A DNA stretch of 64,000 nucleotides from G963667675 sp964291545 (GTDB lineage Bacteria > Chloroflexota > Dehalococcoidia > Lucifugimonadales > UBA3495): positions 372,001-436,000 of the forward strand of contig OZ219861.1 of assembly GCA_964291545.2 (NCBI GenBank), in the 5' to 3' direction. Positions 8,601 through 15,654 of this stretch are shown here, in pieces. Position 1 is the first letter of the stretch, and each line of letters opens with the position of its first letter. The position numbers and the translations under genes were made by a program. The notes below the pieces were generated by a model, which was not told the origin of the DNA, made no database searches, and was given only the letters and a program-made list of their open reading frames with translations.

Positions 8601-9105
8601 TAAACGGGACTTCGTGTGCGTTGGCAAAGGCCTTGGGGTGGGCCACTTTTCCCCAGAAGTCGGCTTCGCTGGACGCCAGCCGGTATGACTCGAGCTTGAC
8701 GGGCTTCCCCTGGTCATCTTGGCCCACCAACACAAAGTCTCTGTAGTTGGTTACTAGCACCTGGCGGTACTTGTTCCAATAGTTGGTTACTTGGCTGCTT
8801 TCTGCTGTAACCCAGGCGTCATCGCTGGTGGGCTTGACCTCTATGACGCCCCGGCTAGGCGGCTGCCCCAGCAACGGCTCGTTTAGGTTCCCGGCGTTTA
8901 GCTGTTCCTTGGTGAATAGGCCGCCGTCCGGCAACCCGACGCCTCGGTTGGCCAATTGAAGAATTGATTGGACTTTGGGCTTGAAAGGCTTGCCGACCGC
9001 ATCGAACAAGTTTGCCAGCGGAGTGTAGTAGGAAGTCTCGGGGACTCCCGCGCCCGATGAACGTATGTCCTTCAGCCCTCGGAAATATTCTTCTAGAGCG
9101 CCCAT
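5644..9105 (-). CDS. ISP-like single-chain DNA methyltransferase with N-terminal nuclease-like domain
   Basis: A 1153-residue protein. The N-terminal region has D60 and E89-V-K91 (LPDGG... IEVKPT), fitting a PD-(D/E)xK nuclease fold. An all-alpha connector follows, then a gamma-type N6-adenine methyltransferase domain with SAM motif I DPGNGTGSY near residue 386 and catalytic NPPY near 517. The last 500 or so residues resemble the target recognition region of type ISP enzymes. Family knowledge: full ISP enzymes (LlaGI/LlaBIII) carry a helicase between nuclease and methylase; I see no helicase motifs here, so this is a shorter, helicase-less relative. It would modify, and probably cleave, foreign DNA as one polypeptide. 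No partner specificity subunit is adjacent. The divergent two-gene unit upstream shares its control region. The start codon lacks a strong ribosome site. Confidence 0.8.
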   Translation of the reverse strand: MGALEEYFRGLKDIRSSGAGVPETSYYTPLANLFDAVGKPFKPKVQSILQLANRGVGLPDGGLFTKEQLNAGNLNEPLLGQPPSRGVIEVKPTSDDAWVTAESSQVTNYWNKYRQVLVTNYRDFVLVGQDDQGKPVKLESYRLASSEADFWGKVAHPKAFANAHEVPFTEYLSRVMRHGAPIASPQEVAWFLASYARTAMDRVRAKEGPGLTDLRSALEKGLGLTFDGPKGEQFFRSTLVQTLFYGVFSSWVLWSNDHPPTSTDRFDWRTAVWTLRVPMIRDLFAQIAIPGKLGPLGLVEVLDWTASALNRVDRASFFAEFDEGQAVQYFYEPFLQAFDPQLRKDLGVWFTPPEIVRYMVERVDTVLREELDLPDGLADPNVYVLDPGNGTGSYLVEVLKRIAETLQSKGGGALVASDLKKAAMTRIFGFEILPASFVVAHLQLGLLLQNLGAPLDAQGQERVGVYLTNALTGWEPMDPEKEKAFQAMLTHFPELLNERANADGVKQQKPILVILGNPPYNAFAGVSPQEEGGLVEPYKEKLNLAVDKGGWGIKKFNLDELYVRFFRLAERRIAEQTGKGVVCYISNFSYLSDPSFVVMRQRLVAGFDKLWFDCMNGDSRETGKLTPDGKPDPSVFSTEFNKAGIRVGTAIGLMVRKATRDVQPTVRFRHFWGVNKRAELSESLTVPDINAGYESVHPQSANRFSFKHYKVQAEYQRWPKVADLCAAPPHNGPIERRGNSLIVFPTQMDHFEKLRTYLDSGVSDEAIRSIEPRFMKSSGEFDAEKTRSLLTDKATFSLASVVRYPFKPFDVRIAYLDPAIQPLFSRPSPELLALRTIPDNMWLITRDTADKRSEGAPFFFSRLVCDYDSVSGHARHFPILLSPTLFTEGKITANLSPNARQYLDSLGITNPDSATETASLVWMHTLSVGFSPVYLEENADGISQDWPRIPLPNTKDALDRSAELGKQVAALLDTEHSVPGVTSGDILPELRAVGVISREGGDQLKDSELAVSAGWGHKGQNNVVMPGKGKVVQREYKPEEREAMQAGAERLGMSLDGVLACLGEQTCDVYLNDQAYWSNVPSGVWDYVIGGYQVMKKWLSYREELLLGRPLTNPEVHEVEDMARRIAAILLLQPALDANYQEVKTEAYQWPAP

Positions 9106-9122
9106 GTCACATCTGCCTAGAG

Positions 9123-9141
9123 CCAGTTCTCAGAGAACCGG
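9123..9141. promoter_or_regulatory. Palindrome in the leader of the ISP-like gene
   Basis: CCAGTTCTC-A-GAGAACCGG, a 9-bp inverted repeat with one wobble pair and a perfect GTTCTCAGAGAAC core, centred about 27 nt before the ISP-like start codon. It could be an operator or a leader hairpin that limits expression of the restriction enzyme. Confidence 0.4.
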
Positions 9142-9282
9142 CGCGGCCAATACATTTGCCCAATTCTATCAAATCTAGAGGATTGGCCGACGACGCATGA
9201 GTCACCAACGTAGATGTCTGCTAGTTCCTGAGAATACGCTGACTCCACCGGAAACCTAGGTTGGTGTATCATTGCACACAGC

Positions 9283-9789
9283 ATGGATTGGCTCGGCAAC
9301 AACTGGGGAAACCTGCTCAGCGCGTTGGGGTTAGCCGCTACCGTTATAGGGTTGTTCATAGTCTTCCGCACAGCCAGGGAAGCCCAGAAAGCAGCCGACT
9401 CATCAAGAATAGCCGCTCAAGAAACGGAGCTCGCTATTAGCGGTGTCTTGACCGTGGTTGACTTGGAGCGGGCGATTGCCATGGTGCAAAGGCTGAAACA
9501 GTTACACAGAGAGCGTAAGTGGGAGGTGAGCCTAGAGCTTTACCAGCCCCTTCGCGTGATGTTGACGAACATTAACGATAGAGTCACAATTGACACACCA
9601 GCGATTCGAGAGGCTATCCCGCAAATCACTGTGATAGAGCAGAACATAGGGCGCGCCATTGCGCGGAATACTGAGCCAACAGTATCGCGTAACGTTCTTC
9701 AAACCCTAGACGATATACAAATGGGCCTGGAACAGTTGGCGAGTTCAGTCCATATTCCAGGGCATGGGGGAAGGTCAGGCAATGGCTGA
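9283..9789 (+). CDS. Membrane-anchored protein of unknown function (first gene of a pair)
   Basis: A 168-residue protein with one N-terminal hydrophobic helix (about residues 9-28, LLSALGLAATVIGLFIVF). An Ala/Arg/Glu-rich helical stalk (RTAREAQKAADSSRIAAQET) and a soluble helical domain follow. I do not recognise a named family. There is no clear Shine-Dalgarno, and a TATCAT -10-like hexamer at 9267-9272 ends only 10 nt before the ATG, so the mRNA leader would be a few bases at most. Its end overlaps the start of the next gene by 8 nt (ATGGCTGA), so the two are probably translated together. It diverges from the ISP-like gene; a role in defence is possible but only by proximity. Confidence 0.7.
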   Translation: MDWLGNNWGNLLSALGLAATVIGLFIVFRTAREAQKAADSSRIAAQETELAISGVLTVVDLERAIAMVQRLKQLHRERKWEVSLELYQPLRVMLTNINDRVTIDTPAIREAIPQITVIEQNIGRAIARNTEPTVSRNVLQTLDDIQMGLEQLASSVHIPGHGGRSGNG

Positions 9790-10114
9790 TGTAGCTGACA
9801 TTTTGAGTACGCTGCTTGAGCGCACCAATCAGGACAAAATCCGATGGCAGACCACTGCTGACGATGAGACGTTCTTGGTTGTTTTAGGCAACAGCTCGAT
9901 TAGTATCGGCGAAGAGTACTATGATCGCTCTGAGAAGCAATATACTCTAAAGGTACTTAACCAAGAAGGCCGCGAAATTGAACGCATGGACAGCGTTACA
10001 TCTTCGCTGTACGACCGTGAACTCTCGGACCTTTATTTGAAAGCCCGGAGAGTTGCCTTGGGTGTCGATAGCCAGCTCGATAGTCTGTTGCAAGAACTAG
10101 AAGCCGAAGTCTAG
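9782..10114 (+). CDS. Small cytosolic protein of unknown function (second gene of a pair)
   Basis: A 110-residue protein starting MADVADILSTLLERT at 9782, inside the end of the preceding gene (stop TGA at 9787-9789). It looks like a small beta-rich sensor-like fold: DKIRWQTTADDETFLVVLGNSSISI, then YTLKVLNQEGREIERM, then a helical tail with DRELSDLYLKARR. Similar short proteins of unknown function occur widely in bacteria. GGGGGAAGG upstream provides the ribosome site. Codon use and AT content of this pair and the ISP-like gene differ somewhat from the GC-rich surroundings, consistent with acquired DNA. Confidence 0.7.
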   Translation: MADVADILSTLLERTNQDKIRWQTTADDETFLVVLGNSSISIGEEYYDRSEKQYTLKVLNQEGREIERMDSVTSSLYDRELSDLYLKARRVALGVDSQLDSLLQELEAEV

Positions 10115-10284
10115 AACCACAGTTAATTTCCACGTCAAGCAGCTGCCGACGTTACCAACTGGGCCTGCCTGTCTAGCGTGCCGTTCTGACGCAAAATCCC
10201 TTCCCAAAACTGCCAAAATATGGTAGATTGGAATACGGTCATAGATAACTGGCCCCATGGCTTGACCTAAGTAAGGTAAACACC

Positions 10285-10332
10285 CTGGTGATCAGTTATA
10301 GCCAAACGTTTAAGTTTTAAGGAGATCACCAG
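10285..10332 (+). promoter_or_regulatory. Leader hairpin covering the start of the zinc-ribbon gene
   Basis: CTGGTGATC (10285-10293) is perfectly complementary to GATCACCAG (10324-10332), with a 30-nt loop. The 3' arm begins at the last G of the ribosome site AAGGAG (10319-10324) and ends on the first base of the GTG start codon. In mRNA this would hide the start region, as in translational switches or RNA thermometers. Inferred from sequence only. Confidence 0.5.
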
Positions 10333-10667
10333 TGGCTTTTGAAGACCGGAATCTAACGTGTGTGGAGTGCAACCAGAGTTTCATATTCTCTGCTGACGAC
10401 CAGCAGTATCATGCGGACAAGGGCTATACCAACGAGCCCAAGCGGTGCCCCAGCTGCCGGCAGGCCCGGCGGGCCAATCGCGGGTACGACGGCGGATTTG
10501 GCGGCGGCTTCGGCGGCGGGCGGCGGGAGATGCACCCCGTAGTCTGCGCCGAATGCGGCAAGGACGCCGAGGTCCCGTTCATACCCAGGGGCGACAGGCC
10601 GGTATATTGCAACGACTGCTACCGGCAGCAGAGTCCCAGGGGCGGCGACAGGCAGTTCCGCTACTAG
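10332..10667 (+). CDS. Two-zinc-ribbon protein
   Basis: A 111-residue protein with two zinc-binding modules. The first has C10-x2-C13 and C39-x2-C42 (zf-trcl-like: LTCVECNQSFIFSADDQQYH...RCPSC). The second has C72-x2-C75 and C93-x2-C96 (CxxC-CxxC module: VVCAECGKDAEVPF...VYCNDC). A Gly-rich linker (residues 53-63) joins them and the tail is Arg-rich. Proteins of this form are common in Chloroflexota and resemble nucleic-acid-associated or cold-shock-type proteins; the function is not known. The start is GTG with AAGGAG 7 nt upstream. It is monocistronic and ends at a clear intrinsic terminator. Confidence 0.85.
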   Translation: MAFEDRNLTCVECNQSFIFSADDQQYHADKGYTNEPKRCPSCRQARRANRGYDGGFGGGFGGGRREMHPVVCAECGKDAEVPFIPRGDRPVYCNDCYRQQSPRGGDRQFRY

Positions 10668-10708
10668 GATTCAGCCCGCAAGGGCAGCCCCAGAGTAGAA
10701 ACCAGAAG

Positions 10709-10735
10709 GGCCGGCGCATAAGCGTCGGCCTTTTT
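10709..10735 (+). terminator. Intrinsic terminator after the zinc-ribbon gene
   Basis: GGCCGGCGC-ATAA-GCGTCGGCC (one G-U pair) followed by TTTTT. It lies 42 nt after the zinc-ribbon stop. There is no U tract on the other strand, so it is directional. Confidence 0.85.
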
Positions 10736-10757
10736 ACTTGGACTCAACCAGGAAGGT

Positions 10758-11684
10758 TCACTTGTGGAACAGGGGCAGAATCTCGCTGCCCATAATGTCC
10801 AGTTGTTCCACGGTCTCGTTCCCCTGGCACAGGGGACGGACCACTATCTTGGAGGCTCCGGCGTCGATGTACCCCTGGATAGCCTCGGCGACGCGGTCAG
10901 GCGGGCCCAGGGCGCTGTATTCGGTGAAGTGGGCGTCGGGCCGGTGGCGGGTGACGTACCGATAGGCCACCGCCTCGGTTGCGTCGGCGCTGTCGGATAT
11001 GTAGTACCCGACCAGGACCCCGATGTGGTCCTCCTCGATGGTCCGCCCGTACTCCGCCGCGGTGTCGAATATGATCTCGGCGCCCTCGCCGACCTCCCGG
11101 GGAGTTGCCCCGGACACCAGCCAGCCGTCGCCGACGCGGCCCACCCGCCGAGCTGCCGCCTCGCTGCGGCCCCCGATCCACACCGGGGGCGACGGCTGGA
11201 AGCAGGGCTTGGGGGTTACCGACACGTTATGACAAGTGAAGAACTCGCCCTCGTGGGTGACGTCGTCCTCCTCCCATAACCGGCGCATCAGCCTGACGGC
11301 CTCCTCGGTGCGGGCTCCCCGGCGGACTTTGGACACGCCGCAGGCCTCGTATTCCTCGGGTTCTTCCTGGCCCAGGCCCACCGCGGGCAGCATTCTGCCC
11401 TTGGACAGGAAGTCCAGGGTGGCGATTTGCTTGGCCAGCACCACCGGGTTGCGCAGGGGCATGGCCAACACGCTGGTGCCGAACTTCATGCGCTCTGAAT
11501 AGACCGCCGCCATGGAAAGGGCAATCATGGGCTCCAGGCTGAAGCGGTCGCTGACTATCCGGTCGCTGAGCCAGATGGAGTCGTAGCCGTACTTGTCGCC
11601 GACCTCCACCAACTGCTTCAGGTAGTCCGGACTCTCGCCGCCCTCCCCATAGGCCCCAGGCATATACCCGATGGCTACGCTCAT
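10758..11684 (-). CDS. LLM-class flavin-dependent oxidoreductase (divergent type)
   Basis: A 308-residue luciferase-like oxidoreductase, shorter and only distantly related to the three at the left end. Motifs include YGYDSIWLSDRI near residue 33, LDFLSKGRMLPAVGLG near 91, PPVWIGGRSEAAARRVGRVGDGWL near 167 and a terminal DAGASKIVVRP. This layout fits the F420/FMN-dependent family with a deazaflavin-type barrel. The ATG follows GAGGAAATAGC. A short spacer (65 nt) separates it from the epimerase-like gene upstream on the same strand, so they may share a transcript. Substrate unknown. Confidence 0.88.
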   Translation of the reverse strand: MSVAIGYMPGAYGEGGESPDYLKQLVEVGDKYGYDSIWLSDRIVSDRFSLEPMIALSMAAVYSERMKFGTSVLAMPLRNPVVLAKQIATLDFLSKGRMLPAVGLGQEEPEEYEACGVSKVRRGARTEEAVRLMRRLWEEDDVTHEGEFFTCHNVSVTPKPCFQPSPPVWIGGRSEAAARRVGRVGDGWLVSGATPREVGEGAEIIFDTAAEYGRTIEEDHIGVLVGYYISDSADATEAVAYRYVTRHRPDAHFTEYSALGPPDRVAEAIQGYIDAGASKIVVRPLCQGNETVEQLDIMGSEILPLFHK

Positions 11685-11749
11685 GCTATTTCCTCGCTGT
11701 CGTCATTCCGCCGGTCCGGAAGCCGCGCATCCCAGGCGCAGGCGGCAGG

Positions 11750-12691
11750 CTATCCGTCGATGGATGGCAGCCCCGCCTCTGCCCTGGCGTCGTTGACGTG
11801 CTCCAATATCCGTACCGACAGCGGGGCCAGTTCGTAACCGATGTCGGCCAGCATCCGGCTGTTGTCCACCAGGTAAATGTGGGGCACCACCTGGTCACCC
11901 AAGGTAATCCGGGCGCCCGGGACATATCCCAGCACGAGGTCGGCCATTTCCCGGATTGTTGCCACGTGGCCGCCGCTGATGTAGACCCGGTGGTTCAATT
12001 GGCCGCTGAGGGCGACCCTCACGAATATTTCCGCCGCATCCTCGGCGTGAATCATTGAGCAGGGCTCGTTCTGGTCGAAAGGCAAGTCCACCGGCTTGCC
12101 CACCGCGGGCAGGGACATCAGCAGCCCGCCGATCATACCGGTCATGCCGGTGACTCGGCCGTGGCCGAATACGGTGCAAATGCGCACTCCCCGGAGGTCC
12201 AGGCCGTAGCGGTCGGTGTAGTTTCCGGCGCTGAAGTCGTTGACCGCCTTGGTCATGCCATAGACGTTCACCGGGCCGATGTGGTCGTCTTCGTTCACCG
12301 GCCGCTGGCCGAAGGTCTCCTGGACGCCGTAGACGGCAATGGAGCTGGCGTAGACCACCCGCTGGATACCGGTCCACCGGGCCACTTCGAAAACGTTGTT
12401 GGTGCCCTGGATGTTGACGTGCATCCCAGTGTGGGGCCGCTCCTCGGTGTCCGGCGGCAGCAGGGCCGCCATGTGGATGATCTTGGTGACTCCGTGGAGG
12501 TTGACCGCCTCAAGCAGATGGGGCAACTGGGTCACGTCTCCCCGGTACACCTTTATGCGGTCAAGGTAGGGAGCAAGGTTGGCCCGCGGCGGGGCCATGT
12601 CGAAGCAGACCGCGTCTTCGCCCCGCTCCACCAGCTTGCGGACTATCTTCGCGCCAATAAATCCGGCGCCCCCGGTAACCATGATGGACAT
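11750..12691 (-). CDS. NAD-dependent epimerase/dehydratase (extended SDR)
   Basis: A 313-residue extended SDR with the Rossmann motif GGAGFIG at residues 7-13, the acidic D31 of an NAD-binding fold, active-site Ser in ASSIAVYG (115-122) and the catalytic Y144-x3-K148 in YGMTK. Family members act on nucleotide sugars or on related carbonyl substrates; the substrate is not predictable here. The ribosome site is AGAGG. The gene lies between a flavin oxidoreductase and rsmG, all on the minus strand. Confidence 0.88.
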   Translation of the reverse strand: MSIMVTGGAGFIGAKIVRKLVERGEDAVCFDMAPPRANLAPYLDRIKVYRGDVTQLPHLLEAVNLHGVTKIIHMAALLPPDTEERPHTGMHVNIQGTNNVFEVARWTGIQRVVYASSIAVYGVQETFGQRPVNEDDHIGPVNVYGMTKAVNDFSAGNYTDRYGLDLRGVRICTVFGHGRVTGMTGMIGGLLMSLPAVGKPVDLPFDQNEPCSMIHAEDAAEIFVRVALSGQLNHRVYISGGHVATIREMADLVLGYVPGARITLGDQVVPHIYLVDNSRMLADIGYELAPLSVRILEHVNDARAEAGLPSIDG

Positions 12692-12776
12692 CGGGATAAC
12701 CTCTGGACCCTGGTGCCTACTGGGATGGGCCGTAGCATATCACAAACGGCCGCATTCCAGCCTCAGCGACGCCGGG

Positions 12777-13499
12777 CTACAGCGGCCGCTTGACCGGCAT
12801 GCCTGGCCGCCGGGGGTAGCGGTCGGGGGTGGCTTCGACCTTGTCCACGGTTACTATCACCCGGCCGTCGTCCAACCCCGGAAGCTGCACCGGGCAAATC
12901 TCGCCCATGCGGCCTCCCAAGGCTCCAAGCGCGTTGGACGCGCCGTCGATTTCCCGCTGGACGTTGCGCTTGAGGAGGGCCGCTCTGCCCCCGAGGCGGC
13001 AAAAAGGCAGGGCGTACTCCAAGAGGACGGGCAGCTTGGCCACGCCGCGGCTCACCGCCAGGTCGAAGCCTTCCCGCAGCCCGGCATCATGGGCCAAAAG
13101 CTCGGCGCGGCCGTTGAGCACCTCCACTCTGTCAAGGCCCAGCAGGTCTGTCACGTGTTCCAGGAAACGGGCTTTCTTGCCCGCCGATTCCACCAGCGTC
13201 AGGTGAATATCGGGAAGGGCCAGCTTCAGGGGCAGGCCGGGAAGTCCTGCACCCGCTCCCACGTCGACCACCCTGAGGCCCACGGTCGGCCTGTCGCCGA
13301 GGACGGCATACAAGCTAAGGGAGTCAAGGAAGTGCTTGACCTGCACCTCCCGGCGCTCGGTGACGGCGGTCAGGTTCACCCGCCGGTTCCAGTCCGCCAA
13401 CTCGCGGTGATATGCCTGGAATTGCTCCAGTTGCCCGGCGGTGAGCCGCAAGCCCAGTTCAGCGGCTCCCCGTTCCAACAGTTCCATGGACTGAGACAT
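12777..13499 (-). CDS. rsmG: 16S rRNA (guanine527-N7)-methyltransferase RsmG
   Basis: A 240-residue RsmG (GidB) that methylates G527 of 16S rRNA with SAM. The N-terminal helices match the family (ELADWNRRVNLTAVTERREVQVKHFLDSL), followed by the SAM motif VVDVGAGAGLPGLPL and the Arg/Lys-rich core LVESAGKKARFLEHV and VSRGVAKLPVLLEYALP. The frame is open upstream to 13628, but the ATG at 13499 matches the family N-terminus (MSQSMELLERGAAELG). There is no Shine-Dalgarno; a TATAAT hexamer ends 7 nt before this ATG, so a leaderless transcript is likely. RsmG is often near the replication origin in other bacteria, but no other origin gene is seen here. Confidence 0.95.
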   Translation of the reverse strand: MSQSMELLERGAAELGLRLTAGQLEQFQAYHRELADWNRRVNLTAVTERREVQVKHFLDSLSLYAVLGDRPTVGLRVVDVGAGAGLPGLPLKLALPDIHLTLVESAGKKARFLEHVTDLLGLDRVEVLNGRAELLAHDAGLREGFDLAVSRGVAKLPVLLEYALPFCRLGGRAALLKRNVQREIDGASNALGALGGRMGEICPVQLPGLDDGRVIVTVDKVEATPDRYPRRPGMPVKRPL

Positions 13500-13506
13500 G
13501 ATAGCC

Positions 13507-13512
13507 ATTATA
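13507..13512 (-). promoter_or_regulatory. -10 element of rsmG (leaderless)
   Basis: TATAAT on the minus strand, separated from the rsmG ATG by only seven bases (GGCTATC). Transcription would begin at or within a base of the start codon. No good -35 match was seen. Confidence 0.6.
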
Positions 13513-13571
13513 GCCAAGGATGCCCGGCGGCCTGACGCGTTTCGCCATTCCCGCGCCGGGCTGGAAGCTAA

Positions 13572-13600
13572 TTGACAGTGCCAGAGCCGGACCGTAGAAT
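13572..13600 (+). promoter_or_regulatory. Consensus promoter upstream of the AsnC-type effector gene
   Basis: TTGACA, 17-bp spacer, TAGAAT: the best sigma70-type match in this part of the window. The predicted start site is about 85 nt before the ATG at 13693. The transcript could also run into the acyl-CoA dehydrogenase gene at 13995. Confidence 0.8.
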
Positions 13601-13692
13601 TGGCATCGTGTTTCCCGACTGGGCTCAAATGGCCAGGTTGGTCCGGGAAATAAGCATCATCAGGCTGGAAACCTGTTTATGGGAGAATTGCA

Positions 13693-13923
13693 ATGAAAGC
13701 GTACTTGCTGGTGGAGACCGCGATCGGGAAGACCCGGGACGTGGCGGATACCCTGAACGGGTTGGAAGGCATCGAGTCGGTGGACGTGGTCACCGGCCCC
13801 CACGACATCATCGCGGTGGTCAGCGGGGACGACATGACCGCGGTGGGCAACCTGATAACCAACAACATCCACACGGTGGCCGGCGTGCAGCGTACGGTGA
13901 CCTGCGTGGCTGTGGACTCCTAA
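13693..13923 (+). CDS. Stand-alone Lrp/AsnC ligand-binding (RAM) domain protein
   Basis: A 76-residue protein that is only the effector-binding RAM domain of Lrp/AsnC regulators (KAYLLVETAIGKTRDVADTL...GIESVDVVTGPHDIIAVV...VGNLITNNIHTVAGVQRTVT). The DNA-binding HTH is absent. Such proteins form oligomeric rings and bind amino acids or related metabolites; whether they partner a full-length regulator or act on enzymes is not known. GGGAGAATTGCA precedes the ATG. A strong promoter lies 93-121 nt upstream. Confidence 0.88.
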   Translation: MKAYLLVETAIGKTRDVADTLNGLEGIESVDVVTGPHDIIAVVSGDDMTAVGNLITNNIHTVAGVQRTVTCVAVDS

Positions 13924-13994
13924 GCAAGACGTCCCTCCGCCCGCGTTTTCAACCCACCTTCCAGGTACAGGCAAGAGGATAGAGGAGAACCGCC

Positions 13995-15170
13995 TTGGAC
14001 TTCAACCTAAGCCCCGAGGACGAATCATTCCGGGAAGAGTTGCGTAGCTTTCTGACCTCCCAGTTGCCCGACAATTGGGAGGGCGGCGGACGCTGGCCGG
14101 AAGAGGAGAACTGGGAATTCTCCCAGGAAATGCGAAAGAAGCTGGCCGAAAAGGGCTGGCTGACCATGCACTGGCCTGAAGAGTACGGCGGCCAGGACGC
14201 TTCACCGGTGCGTTCGGCCATCTTCAACGAAGAGATGGCCTACTTGCGCGCCCCGGGCCGCGACATATTCGGCGTCCGCATGCTGGGGCCCACGCTGATG
14301 ATTCACGGGTCCGAGGAGCAGAAACAGGCCCACCTGCCTCCCGTAGCCCGTGGCGAGGTGCAGTGGTGCCAGGGGTACAGCGAGCCCGAGTCCGGGTCCG
14401 ACCTGGCCTCCCTCAACACCCGCGCCGTGCTGGACGGCGACGACTTCGTAATCAACGGCTCCAAGATCTGGACCACCCTGGCCCACAGGGCCGATTGGAT
14501 AATGTTGCTGACCCGCACCGACCCCGACGCGGCCAAGCACCGGGGAATAACCTTCATCCTGGTGGACATGAAGAGCCCCGGCGTCGAGGTACGGCCCATC
14601 GTCAACATGGCCAACGGGCACGAGTTCAACGAGGTACTGTTCACCGATGTGCGGGTCCCCCGCAAGAACGTGGTGGGGGAGGTCAACAGGGGCTGGTACG
14701 TGGCGGTCACGCTGTTGGACTTCGAGAGGTCCGGCGTCGACTACTCCGCCGGAGCCCGCCGGTTGCTGGACCAGACCAAGAAGTACGCCGAGGAGACCAA
14801 GCGCAACGGGAAGTTCCTAATCGAGACTCCCTGGGTGCGCAATGAATTGGCTGACCGGTATATTGAATGCGAAGTGGCCCGGCTTATGGCCTACAACGTG
14901 GCCTATATGCAGGGCGAGGGGCTGGTGCCCAACAAAGAAGCGTCGATGAGCAAGGTCTTCGGCTCTGAGACCTATCAGCGTGTCACCAACTCGTGCTTGA
15001 CCATCCTGGGGATGTACGGCGCCCTGGGCAGGGGCGAAAAGTGGGCGGCGCTGAAAGGCCTGGCACAGGAAAACTGGATGAACAGTTTTTCCCACAAGAT
15101 TGCCGCAGGTACGTCGGAAGTGCAGCGGAACATCATCGCCAGCCGGGGCCTGGGCCTGCCTCGGGGGTAG
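13995..15170 (+). CDS. Acyl-CoA dehydrogenase (FadE-like)
   Basis: A 391-residue flavoenzyme that introduces a 2,3-double bond into an acyl-CoA. N-terminal all-helical domain (FNLSPEDESFREELRSFL), the middle beta domain with YSEPESGSDLASL and GSKIWTT, and a C-terminal AAGTSEVQRNIIASRGLGLPRG. In the medium-chain family the catalytic Glu lies in YEGT; here the equivalent reads AAGT, as in many bacterial FadE proteins that use another Glu. The start is TTG with GGAG 8 nt upstream. The gene follows the RAM-domain gene by 71 nt and may be co-transcribed. Substrate unknown. Confidence 0.9.
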   Translation: MDFNLSPEDESFREELRSFLTSQLPDNWEGGGRWPEEENWEFSQEMRKKLAEKGWLTMHWPEEYGGQDASPVRSAIFNEEMAYLRAPGRDIFGVRMLGPTLMIHGSEEQKQAHLPPVARGEVQWCQGYSEPESGSDLASLNTRAVLDGDDFVINGSKIWTTLAHRADWIMLLTRTDPDAAKHRGITFILVDMKSPGVEVRPIVNMANGHEFNEVLFTDVRVPRKNVVGEVNRGWYVAVTLLDFERSGVDYSAGARRLLDQTKKYAEETKRNGKFLIETPWVRNELADRYIECEVARLMAYNVAYMQGEGLVPNKEASMSKVFGSETYQRVTNSCLTILGMYGALGRGEKWAALKGLAQENWMNSFSHKIAAGTSEVQRNIIASRGLGLPRG

Positions 15171-15255
15171 CCGCCTCAGCGCCTTCCCCGTGTGGGCGCC
15201 CGGTCTAGCCTCTTTCCGCCGCCTATAGAGCTCCGAATTCTACCTGGCCTACCCG

Positions 15256-15585
15256 CTATATGGCCGCCAGCGCCCGCATGGTGGCGTCGTCCACGTCCCT
15301 GGCCGCTTCCCGGTACCGCTGGATTTTCCTGAAGACCGTCCGCACCGTCACCGAGAAACGGTCCGCCGCCGCCTCCATGGTCAGTCCTTCAAACTCCACC
15401 GTCGCCCACACCTTCCAGTCCCGGGCAATTCTCCGGTGCTTGTGGAACCATTCCGGGTCGTCGTACTTGCACTGGGGCAAGGGGCAGTCTAGACACGCCC
15501 GAGATACCTCGCAGCCGGTATCTTCGTAGTGATAGAACTCCGGGGTTGCATCCTGTGCCGGCCTGGCCAACGTAGCAGTCGTCAT
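15256..15585 (-). CDS. Four-cysteine HTH protein, probable metal- or cluster-binding regulator
   Basis: A 109-residue protein with a tight cysteine cluster C25-x5-C31-x2-C34-P-L-P-Q-C39 and a C-terminal helix-turn-helix (about residues 66-92, GLTMEAAADRFSVTVRTVFRKIQRY) like those of sigma-like or transposase-type HTHs. The cluster would suit Zn or Fe-S binding. The ATG at 15585 has GGAG 8 nt upstream and fits better than an in-frame ATG at 15624, which lies beyond the operator. The promoter carries twin GAACN4GTTC-type dyads, pointing to autoregulation or SOS-type control. Similar proteins are frequent in Chloroflexota; the function is unknown. Confidence 0.75.
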   Translation of the reverse strand: MTTATLARPAQDATPEFYHYEDTGCEVSRACLDCPLPQCKYDDPEWFHKHRRIARDWKVWATVEFEGLTMEAAADRFSVTVRTVFRKIQRYREAARDVDDATMRALAAI

Positions 15586-15597
15586 AGAAATACTCCA

Positions 15598-15654
15598 AAA
15601 CAGATGTTCTAAAACCTGCGGCAAATTATAGAACGCCTGTTCTTAATACGTCAA
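15598..15654 (-). promoter_or_regulatory. Promoter with two GAACN4GTTC-type operators
   Basis: Minus strand: TTGACG (15654-15649), 18-bp spacer, TATAAT (15630-15625). The spacer contains the perfect dyad GAACGCCTGTTC (15631-15642, extended by A/T on each side). A second, near-perfect site AAACAGATGTTC (15598-15609) lies downstream of the start site. GAACN4GTTC is the LexA box of B. subtilis-type and actinobacterial SOS systems; here it could be LexA or the encoded HTH protein. Confidence 0.7.
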
